This document shows, one piece after another, positions 24,523-38,422 of a stretch of DNA of 64,000 bases (its first letter is position 1; every line of letters begins with the position of its first letter). The position numbers were made by a program, and so were the translations under genes. The notes under the pieces were generated by a model. That model saw only the letters and a program-made list of their open reading frames with translations, was not told the origin of the DNA and did not search any database. Source of the DNA: Psoroptes ovis (taxonomy: Eukaryota; Arthropoda; Arachnida; Sarcoptiformes; Psoroptidae); assembly GCA_002943765.1 (NCBI GenBank), contig PQWQ01000017.1:124001-188000 (forward strand). Reading direction: 5' to 3'.

Positions 24523-27500
24523 TATTTTCGAAAGATTTTCTTTGAATTTTTTTTGAAAATGGAATGGACACGATGTAACATTTTCATTTTGAGTCATTTT
24601 GATTCATTTTGTTCATTTACATCTTGTGTAACGATTATTGCATTTTTCCATTTCTCCAAAATCATAATCCACTCATTTATTTGATGAGATTCAAGTGAGA
24701 ATCTAAACATGATTTAAAACAATAATAATTGGATTGGATGAGTTGAATTTCATTTGAAATGAAATTAAAGTTGATTTGATTTCGGATTTCATTTGAATTT
24801 GGCATGAATTTCGAAGATACCATGCTCTTTGGCTCTCTTAAGATTAGAGGTTCTTGAGATCTTCAGATTCAAAGGTTTTTAAAGATTTGCGATGATTGTC
24901 AATGTCTTTAGACATTCATAATTCATTTAAATGTTCATTCATTCATTATAATCATTCATTGAGATGATTTGAACTTCGTTTTCCATGATAATCATTGCTT
25001 GTCTTTGAATGTTTGGATGAAAATACTATGAGAAAATGGGAAAAATTCAAGAGATTACTGTGTTTTATTCAATTAATTAACGATTCTACTCATCGTTGTT
25101 GTTGTTGTTGCCATATGATTATCGTTGTTGATGTTGCTGTTGCTGTTGTAGCCATTGTTGATGACGATATCTCATTTATTACGATCCTTATACACATTAA
25201 ATATTCAAAGATTTTCATTTTTCCAAAAAGAAATCTTCAAATTTTTTTCCTTTTTCGAACATCATTTCGAAGCATGCATCCTGCATTTAGTTTTTTTTGA
25301 ACAATTTTCACATGCACGACGGATCATTATGATCATCGTTATTATCATCATGACGATGATGATGAGCCATGGCTCAATTCAATTGTGATTGATCGTTTTA
25401 TAACCGGGGAATTAAATGGAAATTTTTGCTTTGTACTTTCGTACTTTATAATTTAATTATTTTTCATTCAAATTTCTTCTTCCCCTTCTTCTTCTTCTTC
25501 ATTCAATTAATGCGCAAACAATCAAATGACCATGGTCATGGCCATGGTCAAACACACACATACAAATTGTAAACAAACAGACAACGGAAAAAAAATTTGA
25601 CTATTTCCATCTAAACAACAATGGAGAGAGAGAGGTTCGCAGACATACAAAGGTCAAAATAGAAGGAAGATGAACAAAGAAAACAAACAAAGAAAAATGT
25701 TCGAGGAAAAATGAGGATTTCCATGGAAATCCATCGTTGAAAAACGATTAATTTCGTCAATTAAATTTAATTCAGTTACGAAGATGTTCTTGGGAAAACA
25801 ATTAAAACCAATTAAATTGACTCAATTTTTAATTCAATCCATAATTTCAAACAGATTATTATGAAACTTTTGGAGCGGAATTTTTCAATGAAAATCATTG
25901 AAAAATCATTACGAAATCTTCAGATTTCAATTTAAAACGCAAAAGGTGTTATCAAATTCATATCTAATAAATTATAACGATAATAATCATCGTGATTTCG
26001 ATAATTATGAACATCGTTATGTCATCATCATCATCGTAAAACGTCTGCATACAAACAAACTTGTATTGAAATCAAATCAATTAATCGGCCATTTTGATTT
26101 TTTCGTTTGCGATTAGATTGCGTTTTTAATTTTATTTTAATGATCGAAGAAAATTATTTTATTATTATTATCATCATTTCGTTTGTCTTTAAGAACAGTT
26201 TTAAAATTACTTTAATTCATTATCATTTTATTATTTATAATTATCATCATTATTATCATTGAATCATTCGCAACGAAAACTGATAAAATTCTTCAGAAAT
26301 CATCAGAAAGCTTTAAATCTTTCTATTATCATCATGAAATCTTGAAATTTTTTGGAATTTGAAGCAAATTATCTGTTTCCACTGTAAAAAATGTCAATTC
26401 TATTATCATCAAGCTCAAATAAAATTAAATTACGCACGAATAAACAATTCAAAGCGACCGAAAATGCTGAAACAAAATTATCATTTTTATTTGTTTTTGA
26501 ATGAAACAATTCAAAATCATTGAATTATCCTTTTATCTTCAGTTCAAAAGATAATGATAATTAAAACTGTATTAAATGCTGTTTTAAATGATTTAAATGC
26601 ATTTGCATTAAATATTGGTCAACACACACACTTGAAGAACACGTGATTCGAATTTAAATTTGATCCACCTATTAAAAATAGTGAATACAAAGCTAAATCG
26701 ACGACAATTACTAAATTATCATCATGAACATCATCCCATATCATCTCATAGCATCATCATATACATTCCATTCGAGAGTAAATATGAGGTAAATATGAAT
26801 GAATTAAATATTAAATAATTATAATGACCATCATCATTATCATCATGACATTACATGGTACATGGTGGAACTATTGACCATGTGTTTTCAACACCTGACA
26901 TTTTGTTGATATGGTTTTGTTTTGATGATGTCGTTGTTTGATGATATTGTGGATGACGATGCCTTTGATCATATTAAGAATGCTGACAGCAATTTGTTTA
27001 TGAAGAAATGAAGACAACTCATATATACTTCAATATATGGAACACCTGTAAATATATATCGGTGTCATTCAACTGAATTATCATTGGTAATGTTTATGAT
27101 GTTCATTTGTTTGTTTGCGTGTCATTTGTTTGTTCAAGTTATGTCGATATTTATTTATTTTCGTTTATGCTTATGTAAGTATATGGATCGTTGAAATATT
27201 TCAATCTTAAATTCATCTTTATCATCATTTGAAGCACGCTGCGCGTGTTTTATTTTCATTAAATTTTATTCATTTCGTTCATTTATTTATTTATTTATCT
27301 ATTTGTTCTAATTTGTCTAATTTCTTATATCTATTTGACTTTTAAGGGGCTCCGATCATCATTGAATTGATCTGAATTGAAAGCATCAAGAAGAAAAATC
27401 CAATGAAAATGAATAAATATTCGAATAGATATTTGAAATATTTCGAATATCAACGAATATATCGAAGATATTATGGCCGCAGAGAGACAGTCAGAGACAT

Positions 27501-27710
27501 GGTGTCTAAGACATGGACAATTATCTAATGAATTATGATATGATTTGATCCATTTTTTCGCGTTTGTTTGTCCATTTGGACAAGGAATTACATAATTTTT
27601 GTTTGTTTCGTTTGTTTGTTTACGTGTTTTATCATTCGAAGACGAAGAAGAAGATTTATCACATCGTACATCAGTTCAAATATTTTTAATTTCAAAGTTT
27701 TTTCGAAGTA

Positions 27711-27790
27711 TTAAGTTGTCCCATGAGTTCTTGCCAGTTTTATCGTAGAAAATCATTGAAAAAACGGCAAGAACTTATGGGACAACCTAA
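27711..27790. mobile_element. Mariner-type palindromic MITE, copy 4
   Basis: 80 bp, flanked by TA. Left arm TTAAGTTGTCCCATGAGTT, right arm AACTTATGGGACAACCTAA. It belongs to the CCCATAAGTTCTTGCC type, with a TAGAAAATCATTGAAAA centre shared with copies 5 and 7. Confidence 0.88.
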
Positions 27791-30222
27791 TATATGAAAT
27801 ATAAACAAACAAACAAACGGAATGGAATGATATATCGAGCACAATTAGACAAATGAATTATGAAAAATAATAATTGTGATAATACAACAACAGCAGCAAC
27901 AGCAAACAAATAACAATTGTAATTGGCAATCGTTGAATGATAATACAGAATGATGATGATAATACACGTTGATAAACGATGCCGAGATGAAATATGACAC
28001 CTGTGTCATTTGTGTATTTATATTTGAATCAGTATTGTGGTAGATTGTAGGGAAAAGATTCGCGTATCTATGACCATTGTCATTCTTGTTAGTGTTACTA
28101 TTCATTGAATAACTAATATCCATCCATTATTTACGTTGGTAGACGCTGATAAATCATAATGATTCATGAATTTTGCTCAATTATTTAGATCAGAAATCAA
28201 CAGAAATAGCCAAGTAATAGCCGAATATCTTCACAAAGATTATGGTGAAAGGTTGAAAATCTCATAAAATTTCCAAGATTTAATTGAAATAATTCATCCC
28301 ACCACCATCGTAATTCGTATATCAAGCTTTGAATCAATTGATGTAATGATTCATTTGATGATGGCATTAGTTTGTGGATGGTAAAACATCCGTTCAGTTT
28401 GATCACGTTTTCCACAATTTAATTCGAAAAACAACAAAACAAACACGCATAAATCCTGTGTCTCTGTGTATGTGTCGATCAACACGAACACATCAGCTGA
28501 AGCTCATCCAGCAATCAACCGCAATGAGCCACGTTGAATGCTTGTTTCAATGGAATGATTCAAATAAAAGAGAAAATTTCGATAATCATGAATAATATCG
28601 ATTCAAAATTGATTATCAATTGATATTATCATCCGAAATGAAAGGGTTTAATGCTCATCATACATCTTAACATTGATCGATTCGAGCAATCGAAGCATCC
28701 ACATGGATCCATGGATCAAATAAGCCATGAAATACATCAAAACATATGATGATGATGATGATGATAATTTCAATAATAATAATATAAATCATGATCATAT
28801 CATGTAAAGGATTGAAGACACATTCGAGATTCGAAAATGTTTAATCAAAAATCATGTTTTTGAATCGTTTTTTGATGTTTTGAATTGTTTGAAGCATGTA
28901 TTCATATGTGTTTACATATGAATTCATTCATTCATACGTATATCACTACGAATGATGAAGAAACAATATTCATTGAATCAATATTATCGCTGTTTATTAG
29001 TATTATTATTATTAAGATTATCGACTCGTTGTTTATTATTATAAATTCATTATTATGATAATGAATTACATAATTTACATTTTTCATTATTATTTTGACG
29101 CATTCATTCACATCTTTCATTCATATACCATTCAAATATCATTCATTCAGATATATTCCAATATTATTAGACAACTAACCACAACAGTGAAAAACAACAA
29201 CAAAAAACAGGAAAAGCTAATCATTTATCTAATCATTCAAAATGGTATTGTATCGGTGATAATTTAAAATTTTTTTGATTCATTCGAAATGTTGTCGAAT
29301 GAATGAATGAATAATGGAAAATATTCATTCATTTTAAATGAAGAAACACTTGTATTGTGATGATAATTGATCAGATTTGATTGAAAGCCAAGAATTCTCA
29401 TGATAATTCATCATTTTCATCCAAACATTGATGATAATTACAAGAATACTGTCTGTTGATCATTGTTATTGTGTTTATTGGATCGAAGATTAGTATTGTG
29501 GCCAGTATTTCGCCGAAGATTTCATTCGTGGCCATCTATGTACATCGAAGATCAATCTAAAGACATCTAAATTCGATTAGTTGTCAATTTTCACTGAAAA
29601 GAGAAAGTTATCTCGAAATTATCATTATCATTATGATTATAATGGTAAACATAATAATAATCGATCGTGATCGATTGATAATGATAATAATGAACTTCAA
29701 ATAATACGAATATATATCGTTGCTTCGAAATCTAAATCTCTACTTAAGGCAATGAAATTGATTTGGAAAATTTCCAAATTTAAAATTCAATTTCAAATCC
29801 ATTATTCAACGAATGATGATAAACAAATGGCTTAAGAAATTGAGTAAATTTGAATGAAATTCAAAGTAAATTTGAATTCAAAAAATAAACAAATATTGAC
29901 CAATGATAACGATAATAGTAATCATAATGGATATAATGGTGATATTATGTAATTGATTTGTAAATTTGATAAATGTCAAAATGTCTTTTTTATTTCTTTT
30001 CTTAGATCAACATTATCATAAGAAGATAATGAAATACATTTATTTATTTATTTAGTCATTTATTTATTCATAATAAACATTACTTGAATAAATATAAACA
30101 TTGAACGAATTGAGTAATTGTAAGCAAGCAAGTAAGTAAGTAAATCATAACGAAATTAAATTAAATTGATTTAATTACGAAATATGAGATTATTTTTAGT
30201 TTAGTTTACATTTATTTATTTA

Positions 30223-30302
30223 TTAGGTTGTCCCATAAGTTCTTGCGGGTTATATAGTAGAAAATCATTGGAAAATCGGCAAGAACTTATGGGACAACCT
30301 AA
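30223..30302. mobile_element. Mariner-type palindromic MITE, copy 5
   Basis: 80 bp, flanked by TA. TTAGGTTGTCCCATAAGTT and its exact inverted copy form the ends, and the centre matches copies 4 and 7. The arms are nearly perfect, which suggests comparatively recent insertion. Confidence 0.9.
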
Positions 30303-33231
30303 TAAATAAATAAATGTAATATTTATCAATTTTCTTATCTCTTTTTTTAGAATAATTATTGAACTAAATGTTATTTAAACTAGAGCAAATAAGACAATAA
30401 TGAATGAATCGATTAATGATTGGAATATTAATTATCAATAATTATGATGATGATAATAATGGTGATGATAATGAATTTACGATGGTAATAATTTGATTCG
30501 AATCAATTCTAATCTAAATGACTCAATTCGATGGAACACATGGTCTCAGTAATGGTCTCACTGATTATCGCAGATTTGATTTAATTGAATATGATTTAAT
30601 TGAATTTCTTTGAAATTTTCTTCGAAATTTCTTTGAATTCAATTCTTTGAAAATGGTAAACATCGATATTCAATGATTTACAAAAAAGAGAGAGAGAATA
30701 ACAATTATTTCATCATCATTCATTCATTCATTGAATTCAAGTAAATCACATTCATTCAAAAGGATTAAGACCTTATGGAAAATGATCCATTTATTCGTTT
30801 TATTGGATATGATTGGCGACGACTGTCTGCGATGATTTCTTTGAAGATTTTATTGAATATGATTTCGAATGATTTCAAATGAATTTAAATGATATTCAAT
30901 GATGATGATGATGATATTTACGATATTTTAAAGTATGAAAAAATGATCAAAAACAAGCATAAACACGTATTGAGCCTTAGGGCCTACGAGCTACCATCAA
31001 TAGCCTTTACGATATTAGATGATTACAATTTTTTCTGTATTTTATTTCGTATGATTCGAGTTGCTACACTTTGTGTGTGTATGAACACGTAATACTTGAA
31101 TATGATCATATTATAAATGGCCAAAATCAAAACAAGACAGGCACAATTTATCAAATTTTTTTTTATTCGAAAATTTCAAAAATGAAAATAATTTTCATTT
31201 AATTTTCAATTTGACTGTTTAATATTATTCAAACAAATGAATGAATAATACCACCAATATATAAGTGAGTATTGCAACAATTTTATGCCTTTTGGGCCTA
31301 AATTTAATCGAAAAAAATTTGTTTCAAAATTTTTTTTCCAATATCTGATAAGCGATATTAGATAAGTAATGTAATTTCTATTTGGTGGTGGCTCCAAATA
31401 TATACGATTATTTATGATTACTTATTATTATCGAGTCTGAGGCGAAAAAAATATGAAATTTTTTAAAGATATTCAATGAATTTGAAAATGTTTCAAATGG
31501 AAAATGTATATTTAATGGATTTGAAAATTTTCGAATAAATTTTCAACTACATTGTTGAAATTTGTGAAAATCAAAATTAATGTAAGTATTTGTCTCGATT
31601 ATTTGTTACAATTTTGAATCAATTTGTTCTGTTTTTCAAATGTGATTCAATAGATAATTCGTGATTTTTGTTTTGTTTTACATTAGATTAAATTAGATTT
31701 CAATTATGAATGATTTGTCAAAAGACGTAAAAGATCTTTTATTGAAATGAAACTGAAACAATCTATGAAATTTTTCGTTGAATTTTAACGATAATAATTT
31801 GACGATTAATCAATCAATCGATTCGATTTGATTTGATCTTGATCTTTTTTGATATTTTTCTTCTAATTTGAATTATGAAAAATATTTATTAAATTAAGAT
31901 TATGATGAATAATGGCTAATGACTAATGATCGAGATAATAATAATAATAATGATCATGATGATAATGATTTTTTTGGAGAAAATTTTTTTTTCCAATTTT
32001 TTAATCATAATTATTATTATCTGAATAATGAATCGAATATAATCTATGGAAATATATCGAAAATAATCAAAATCACTTGGAAATATATCGAAATACCAAG
32101 CAAAATCGATGAAAATATATGAAATTATATGAAATATACATTGAAAATAATATTTCTTGAAAATACGTGAAAATTCATTAATTTGAAAAATATGTCTAAA
32201 AAACATATACACAGATAAATACTCAGACATCACTGGATATATGCAAATGAATAAGGAAGCAATGGTAATAGTAATAATAATAATAATAATAATAATAGCG
32301 CATATGATAAGGTGGTGGTAAAGCCTGAAATTTTTTCAAATTTTTCTAACGCCATAAGCAATCAAATACAAATCGATTTTTTTTCCGTTCGATAACCAAT
32401 CAATGACTTTTGCAAGCATGCAGACACAGACATATACGTAGACACATACGCAGACAAGTATCGATTGGATATTGGCAAGTAATACTCCAAGTGTGTCTTG
32501 GTGTTGAAGCAAATTACTAAGGCAAAGGTAAGCTTTGAAAAATGAATTATAACTCATTGATCACTTATTGATCATTTATTCAGCTGAAATAATCGATATT
32601 ATCGACGATAATTGTAAGTCTTGAGCAGCACCGATATCGAAGAGGTACTAAGTCTACAATTTTCCAATAATTTTCTTCCATAGAACACAATTATAATCAT
32701 TGATTATCTTCGGAAAACATTGATCGGTAACGTGTAATGGTAATGACTTTCATGCAGAGATAATTGGCTTTGTAAGACATTATTGATTCGTGGAAAAAAT
32801 TTTCGCAAAATTTTTCATTGTCATGGCGTCTTAAATTTGTAATAATTATCATCTGTGATCATATGATATACTCGTGTTCATATATTCATATACATACACA
32901 TGTACAGGGGAAATTCATACGTATTATCATTGAATCAATGGTAATTTGTACAATTTGTATTTGATTGTACATGAATACAATCATATTATTATCATCATTA
33001 TGTAACCAAATTCGTTTATTTACCATTCATTTGTGATCATCATCATCAACAACATTAACATCAACATCATTATCAATGTCAATGTGATGAATGATATTCG
33101 ATGTAATGATATTCAATGATAAATAATGTGTAAGTATATTATATATAATTATACAAATATTCATTTTTTAAAATGTTTACATTTGAAATGTTTCCAATGG
33201 ATGATGATGTTCCAATTCATTCTTTGTATTT

Positions 33232-33315
33232 AAAGGTTGTCCGAAAAGTTTATTCCTCTTTATCAATATACAGTGTTGCTCGAAAAAATCGGCCAAAACT
33301 TTTCGGACAATCTAA
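33232..33315. mobile_element. Mariner-type palindromic MITE, copy 6
   Basis: About 84 bp, with left arm AAAGGTTGTCCGAAAAGTT (terminal TT changed to AA) and right arm AACTTTTCGGACAATCTAA. It belongs to the CCGAAAAGTT type but has a different central sequence from copy 3. Confidence 0.82.
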
Positions 33316-33548
33316 TGCATTCATTTATACCATAATTGTTTTTGATAATGAAAAACAAAATGATTCATTCATTCATTCATGGTATTTTTTTTTCCATCAG
33401 AAATTATGCAAATCAAACACACACATATCAGTATGTACGTGTGTGAGCGTGTATTTTGTGCTCATATTCGAGCACATTGTACGACTATGTTCGTGTTTGA
33501 AGTTCAATGTTGAATTTCGAATTTAATTTAATTCAAAAAATTTAAATC

Positions 33549-33694
33549 AAATTTGAAACTAATTATTCGGTTGTCCCATAAGTTCTTGCCGGTTATATCG
33601 TAGAAAATCATCGGAAAATCGGCAAGAACTTATTGGACAACCTAATTACGTTCCAATATTGGTGAAACAATGGAGCGTAATTAGTTTCAAATTT
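33549..33694. repeat. Older palindromic element split by MITE copy 7
   Basis: The outer arms AAATTTGAAACTAATTA (33549-33565) and TAATTAGTTTCAAATTT (33678-33694) are exact inverted repeats. With the inner MITE removed, the flanks join into an almost perfect palindrome of about 63 bp, extending through ACG[T/C]TCCA. The inner MITE sits at the TA of CTAATTACG. Confidence 0.75.
33566..33645. mobile_element. Mariner-type palindromic MITE, copy 7 (nested)
   Basis: 80 bp. Left arm TTCGGTTGTCCCATAAGTT, right arm AACTTATTGGACAACCTAA, with the same centre as copies 4 and 5. It is inserted at a TA inside another palindrome (33549-33694). It lies about 200 bp upstream of the FHA-protein start codon. Confidence 0.88.
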
Positions 33695-33852
33695 TGAATT
33701 GAATCCAAAATTAAATTAGATTTAATTTTTGAAGCAAGGATAAAATGTAAGGATTGAATTTGCTCGGGTACAGTTGTGTGAAAACCGAACGATTTGAAAC
33801 GTTTGATACGATTTCAAAAAACGATTGAAAATCTTCATAGATTTCGTTGAAC

Positions 33853-36800
33853 ATGTCAACAACACCAGAAAATTTTATTAAACAACAATCAAATTGTAAT
33901 CGATTCTCGTATTTGTTGCGTAAATGTACCGCAAACACATCGAATATCATTGCATCAGCGGCAGCAACATTTCATCCAATCGTTAATCGTGTAACTCGAA
34001 TCGGTTCACATATCAATGTTAATCTTCGTATTCGTGATCACCGGATTGTTGATCCAATTCAAGCGGAAATTCATCAAATCGCAAACGAATCCACGCCGAA
34101 TGCACCGAAATTGAATATTTTAAAGGTGATCAGCATGGATAAACCAACATATGTGAATTCGGTACGAAAATATCCCGGTATGAAGACCGTGTTGAATAAT
34201 CAAGATCGAATAACATTCGGAAATATTGAACCAACTAATAATAATGATTATAATATTAATAATCATCGTTGTGATTATATATTCGAAATACATGAAATTC
34301 AACAATTATCTTCGAATCATTTATCATCGCCGATTACATCGTTGCCATCATCAATGATATCGTTGATATCACCAATCAAACGACAAAGCAATAAATCAAT
34401 GGTCGCCGATTCGAAGAAATCGAATTACCGGGGCCATTCAACATCGTTGAAACATTCGAAACCATTGTCGATCCGAACAAATTTACGTATCGAAACATTG
34501 CGTAAGAATCATTTGAAAACATCGAAAAAACATTCGAAATTATCATCAATTGATCATGTTGATGTTGGTGATGATAACATTAACAACAATAATGTCGTTG
34601 TTGATGGTGATGTTGTTGATCATCAAAATATGATGAATGACACGTATGAACAAATGGATGCTAAGTGTTTGAATGGTGTTGATGATGATAATGATAATCA
34701 TCACCATCATCAACAACAACGACCACAACAACAACAATCGAAACAAAGAGTTCAAGAACATGATAATCATGAATATTTGAATTTAAATAATGATGATGAT
34801 GAATGGAATCAAAGTAGAACATCAAACAATATTTTAAATGAACATAGATTCTGTTCAGAATCAATACCATCGATGATGATGATGTTGACACCGATGATTT
34901 CGAAACCGAAACAACGACAAGAGCAACAACAAAATGGACAGGAGCAGCAGCAACAGCAACAGCGACAACTCCCACCACGAAATGTACCATTTACATTGAA
35001 TGATCGTTGTTGTTGCAACAGCAACAACAACAATCGTAACAATTGCAGTAATAATTGCATTAATAATTCAATTGAATCATTAAAAAACAATTTATCATCC
35101 AACAACAACGATATGATGATGATTATGAATGCTAATAACAATCGTTCAACAACAATAATAATGATGCCATTGATTGGTTTATATTTAAATTCTTCATCAC
35201 CGCAATCATCATCGACATCAATCTTGACGACATTATCATCAGCATCAGCGGCATCAGGAGCAGCTGAAGCATCAGCATCAGCAACAGCAACCGAAGCAAC
35301 GAATGAATCGAAATCAACCACCGATGCATCAAGAAACAATGATCAAGGTTCGAATTTTGTGACATCGTCTTGGACGGCATCGAAGAAGCAAAAACATTCG
35401 AAATTGTTGAAACAAATCAAAATTGTGGATACATTGAAGCTGTTCGGCAATAATTTGACCACAAATGATTCGGCTAATGAAATTTATATTAAGGTGTGTG
35501 TATTATGAATGAATGAATGAATGATGATCATTATTTAAGAAAAAATGGAACAAGTGATGCAGAGGCAGAAGAACAATTGTCCGAAATAAGAAATACGCCC
35601 AACTAATCATGTTTTTTTTCCTTATTTCCAATTCAAAATTCACAGATATTCGAATGTAATGATGGAAATTATGAAATTAAAATCGATGATAATGAGCGGA
35701 ATGATTTGTCGAAAGAATCGACATCGAACCGTGATGATAATGGCAAGAAATCGACGGATGATCCGATAAATCGAAATCGATCCGCTTTGAAATCGAATAA
35801 GAAGACTGATTCACCTCCGAGCAGCAGTTCACGAGGTAGCGATTTGCTGTCACCATCGCCGCGGACACCGCCCGCATCACCGCCGACGCTACCATCTTTG
35901 ACTTTTAATTTGAATAATCGTCATTCGTTTGAAGTTACGAAGGAATTAATTCATGGAAACGATGATGACGATGATGATCATTTGAATGATTTTGAAAATA
36001 TTTGGAATCATTCAAATGATGATCAGGATGAGAATCAACGATCGAAGAGCCTGGAATTCGAAGCAATTAATGAAGAACAAATTTCGAATCGTATGGCTGA
36101 TAGCATTGAAGACAAAGATGTTGTTGATGGCGGCCGCAACCATCAAAAAGCGATTAAAGATGATTCGCTAACATCGTCTGAATCATTATTTACATCGAAT
36201 ATTATTGATTCATCGTCATCACCGACAACATCTGAATCATCATTTACATCGAATATTATCGATCAAACATCATCAATATCTTTGGCTGAATTTCGATCAT
36301 CGATCGTTTCTGCTTCTTCCTTGTCGCAATTATCTTCGGAAGCATCACCGTCATCATCATCATCATTATCGGCGACAGAAACAGAAGCCAAGAAATCATT
36401 GAAAATATCGGTGCATTCATTGAATAATTACACAGATGATGATGTTATTAATGATGTATTGATGAATGAGCAGCAACAACAACAAATAATAAACAAATGT
36501 TCATCAACATTAACAACAACAACGTTCGAAAATAATTATAATAATCAAACACCATTAAAATCAATTCAAAATAATAATTTTGATCGATTGTCACATAATA
36601 ATCACGATGATGGTGACGATAATTATGATGATAATGTTTTAACCAAAACACCAACACCGACAATAACAAGAGTAATAATCAATAATAATGATAATAACGT
36701 TGTTGATGATGATGATGATTTAAATATTGTTGTAAAACAATGTGACAATATTGCGGCAGCAGCAGCAGCAACATCAGCCAAACAGGATGAAGATAATGAA

Positions 36801-38348
36801 GACAACAACAGTAATAAGAACAATGCAACATCATTGAATGATCAATTTGGATCGTTACAGTTGAATGATCAGCAGCCGAAGCAGCCTCTTAACCATTATT
36901 ATGATCAAAATAATCAAGAAGAGTATTCGATTGAAAACAAAGGATTATCTTCGGGTAAATCCCAGCCACAACAGCAACAACATCAGCCGTCATCGCTGCG
37001 GCCACGACGATTATCCATTGATTCGAATGATCAACAAAGAATTGATTATTTATTGAATAATAATGATCATCAAGTACAGCTCAATCAACAGCAACCACCT
37101 AAATTATCACCGTGTAAAACACGAAATGTTGACAATTTCGAACAACAAAAGCGGCTGTCAAACACTTTTCGAATGATTGAATTATCTTTGAATAATGGTG
37201 GTAAACAGCAGCAACGACAATCATTGACGATTGATCATTTCAAATCATCTAAATCAATAAATGGATCATTAAATATGAATAATGTCGATGATGATGATGA
37301 TGATGATGATAATGTCGATTGTGAACATAATAATAATAATAATTGTCATATTGGTGATGATTTGAATGATGATTATTTGAATAATGTGGATTTAATTAAT
37401 GATAATAATGATTCAAACAATTCAAACAATGGTAATGTGAAAATTATGATCAACAACAACAGCAACGACAACGACGACGACGTCGTAGACGACATTAATG
37501 ATAATAATGTGAATGTGAATGAATTAATCGTCAAACACAATGATGATGATCGTGGTGGAGGTGGTTCAAATGTGATCATTCATGATGATGATGATCAACC
37601 AGTTATTACGACGAGAACACCGCCACCACCACGTAGATATAATCTTCGTGAACGTAAAAATCAAAATAATCGAAATGATTCAATGAATTCGTTTCGAATT
37701 ATTAAAATTAATTCAACGATTAAACATCGAAAACGAACCAAGAAAACCGTTGACGATGATCGTGATGGTCGAAATAGCCGCCGATCGAACGATGATAATT
37801 CGACGATCATCAAAGGTGATGGTGTCGGTGGTCCATCGATGAAAAAAACACGTAAACGAACCAACCGAAAACGACAAATATCAGCTGTGAAATCTTCAGT
37901 CAACTATATTCAAAGTATTGAAGACATATCATTGATTAAACAAGGTGAAACACGTGGTAAACTATGTCGTAAATTGAAAATATTGTTACCACAATCATCA
38001 TCATCATCATTGTTATCTTTGCCAGTGTCATTTTCTTCGGCAAAAACCTCGAAGCAATTGCCGCCACCATCATCATCGTCATCATTATCATCATCATCGT
38101 CACCATTTGAACAATTATTATCGTCACCTTTGCGTATTAATACAATAAGTTCATCAGATAACAATAATAATAACCACGATGATCATCATATGATGAATGA
38201 GGTGGATGGTGATCTAATTATGAAAACACCAACAATGAAAACAACAACAACAATGAAAATGAAAACAATGAAGATTAAGACAAAGACAAAGACAAAGGCT
38301 AAAATGAGGAAAAAAGTTAAAACAAAAAAATCGAATACGAAGAAATGA
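33853..38348 (+). CDS. Large low-complexity protein with N-terminal FHA-like domain
   Basis: Two exons, 33853-35493 and 35646-38348, joined in phase 0 across a 152-nt GT-AG intron (1447 aa). Residues about 45-149 follow the forkhead-associated pattern: TRIGS, an LRIRDHRI strand, a QAEIHQI strand, PTYVNS, LNNQDRITFG and a final YIFEIHEI strand. The layout resembles the N-terminal FHA of Ki-67. The phosphothreonine-binding S-R-x-H is D-P-I-Q here, so binding may be altered. The rest is Asn/Asp/Gln/Ser-rich with polyampholyte blocks, a basic RRYNLRERK motif near residue 1210, a KKTRKRTNRKRQ cluster and a Lys/Thr-rich C-terminal tail. This composition suggests a nuclear, chromatin-associated protein (inference). 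No BRCT repeats are visible at the C-terminus, which argues against MDC1/Mu2. ATG 33853 is the first in frame. Gene is sure; function is unknown. Confidence 0.8.
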
Positions 38349-38350
38349 TA

Positions 38351-38422
38351 ATTAATTAATTATTCATAATTAATTAATTATTCATAATTAATGTTGATGA
38401 TGATGATGATGATGATGATGAT
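38351..38422. repeat. Tandem AATTAATTATTCAT units and (GAT)n
   Basis: Directly after the stop codon of the FHA protein there are two tandem copies of an ATTAATTAATTATTCATA-type unit (about 38351-38391), followed by a (GAT)n microsatellite at about 38395-38422. They lie in the expected 3' UTR. Confidence 0.75.

Larger units (their letters stand above)
24523..33231. other. Gene-poor AT-rich stretch
   Basis: No coding region can be supported. It holds MITE copies 4 and 5 and much ATC/AAT/AATG simple sequence (for example 28746-28763 and 32261-32297). Short frames occur on both strands but lack splice context or family similarity. Confidence 0.4.

Noticed and set aside
24231..24597. Three overlapping frames near 24.3 kb
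   Set aside because: Arise from poly-A/T tracts and MITE copy 3.
34661..35380. Minus-strand frames opposite the FHA protein
   Set aside because: Val/Ile/Leu runs that are the antisense of Asp/Asn/Gln/Ser codon repeats; no motifs or splice context.
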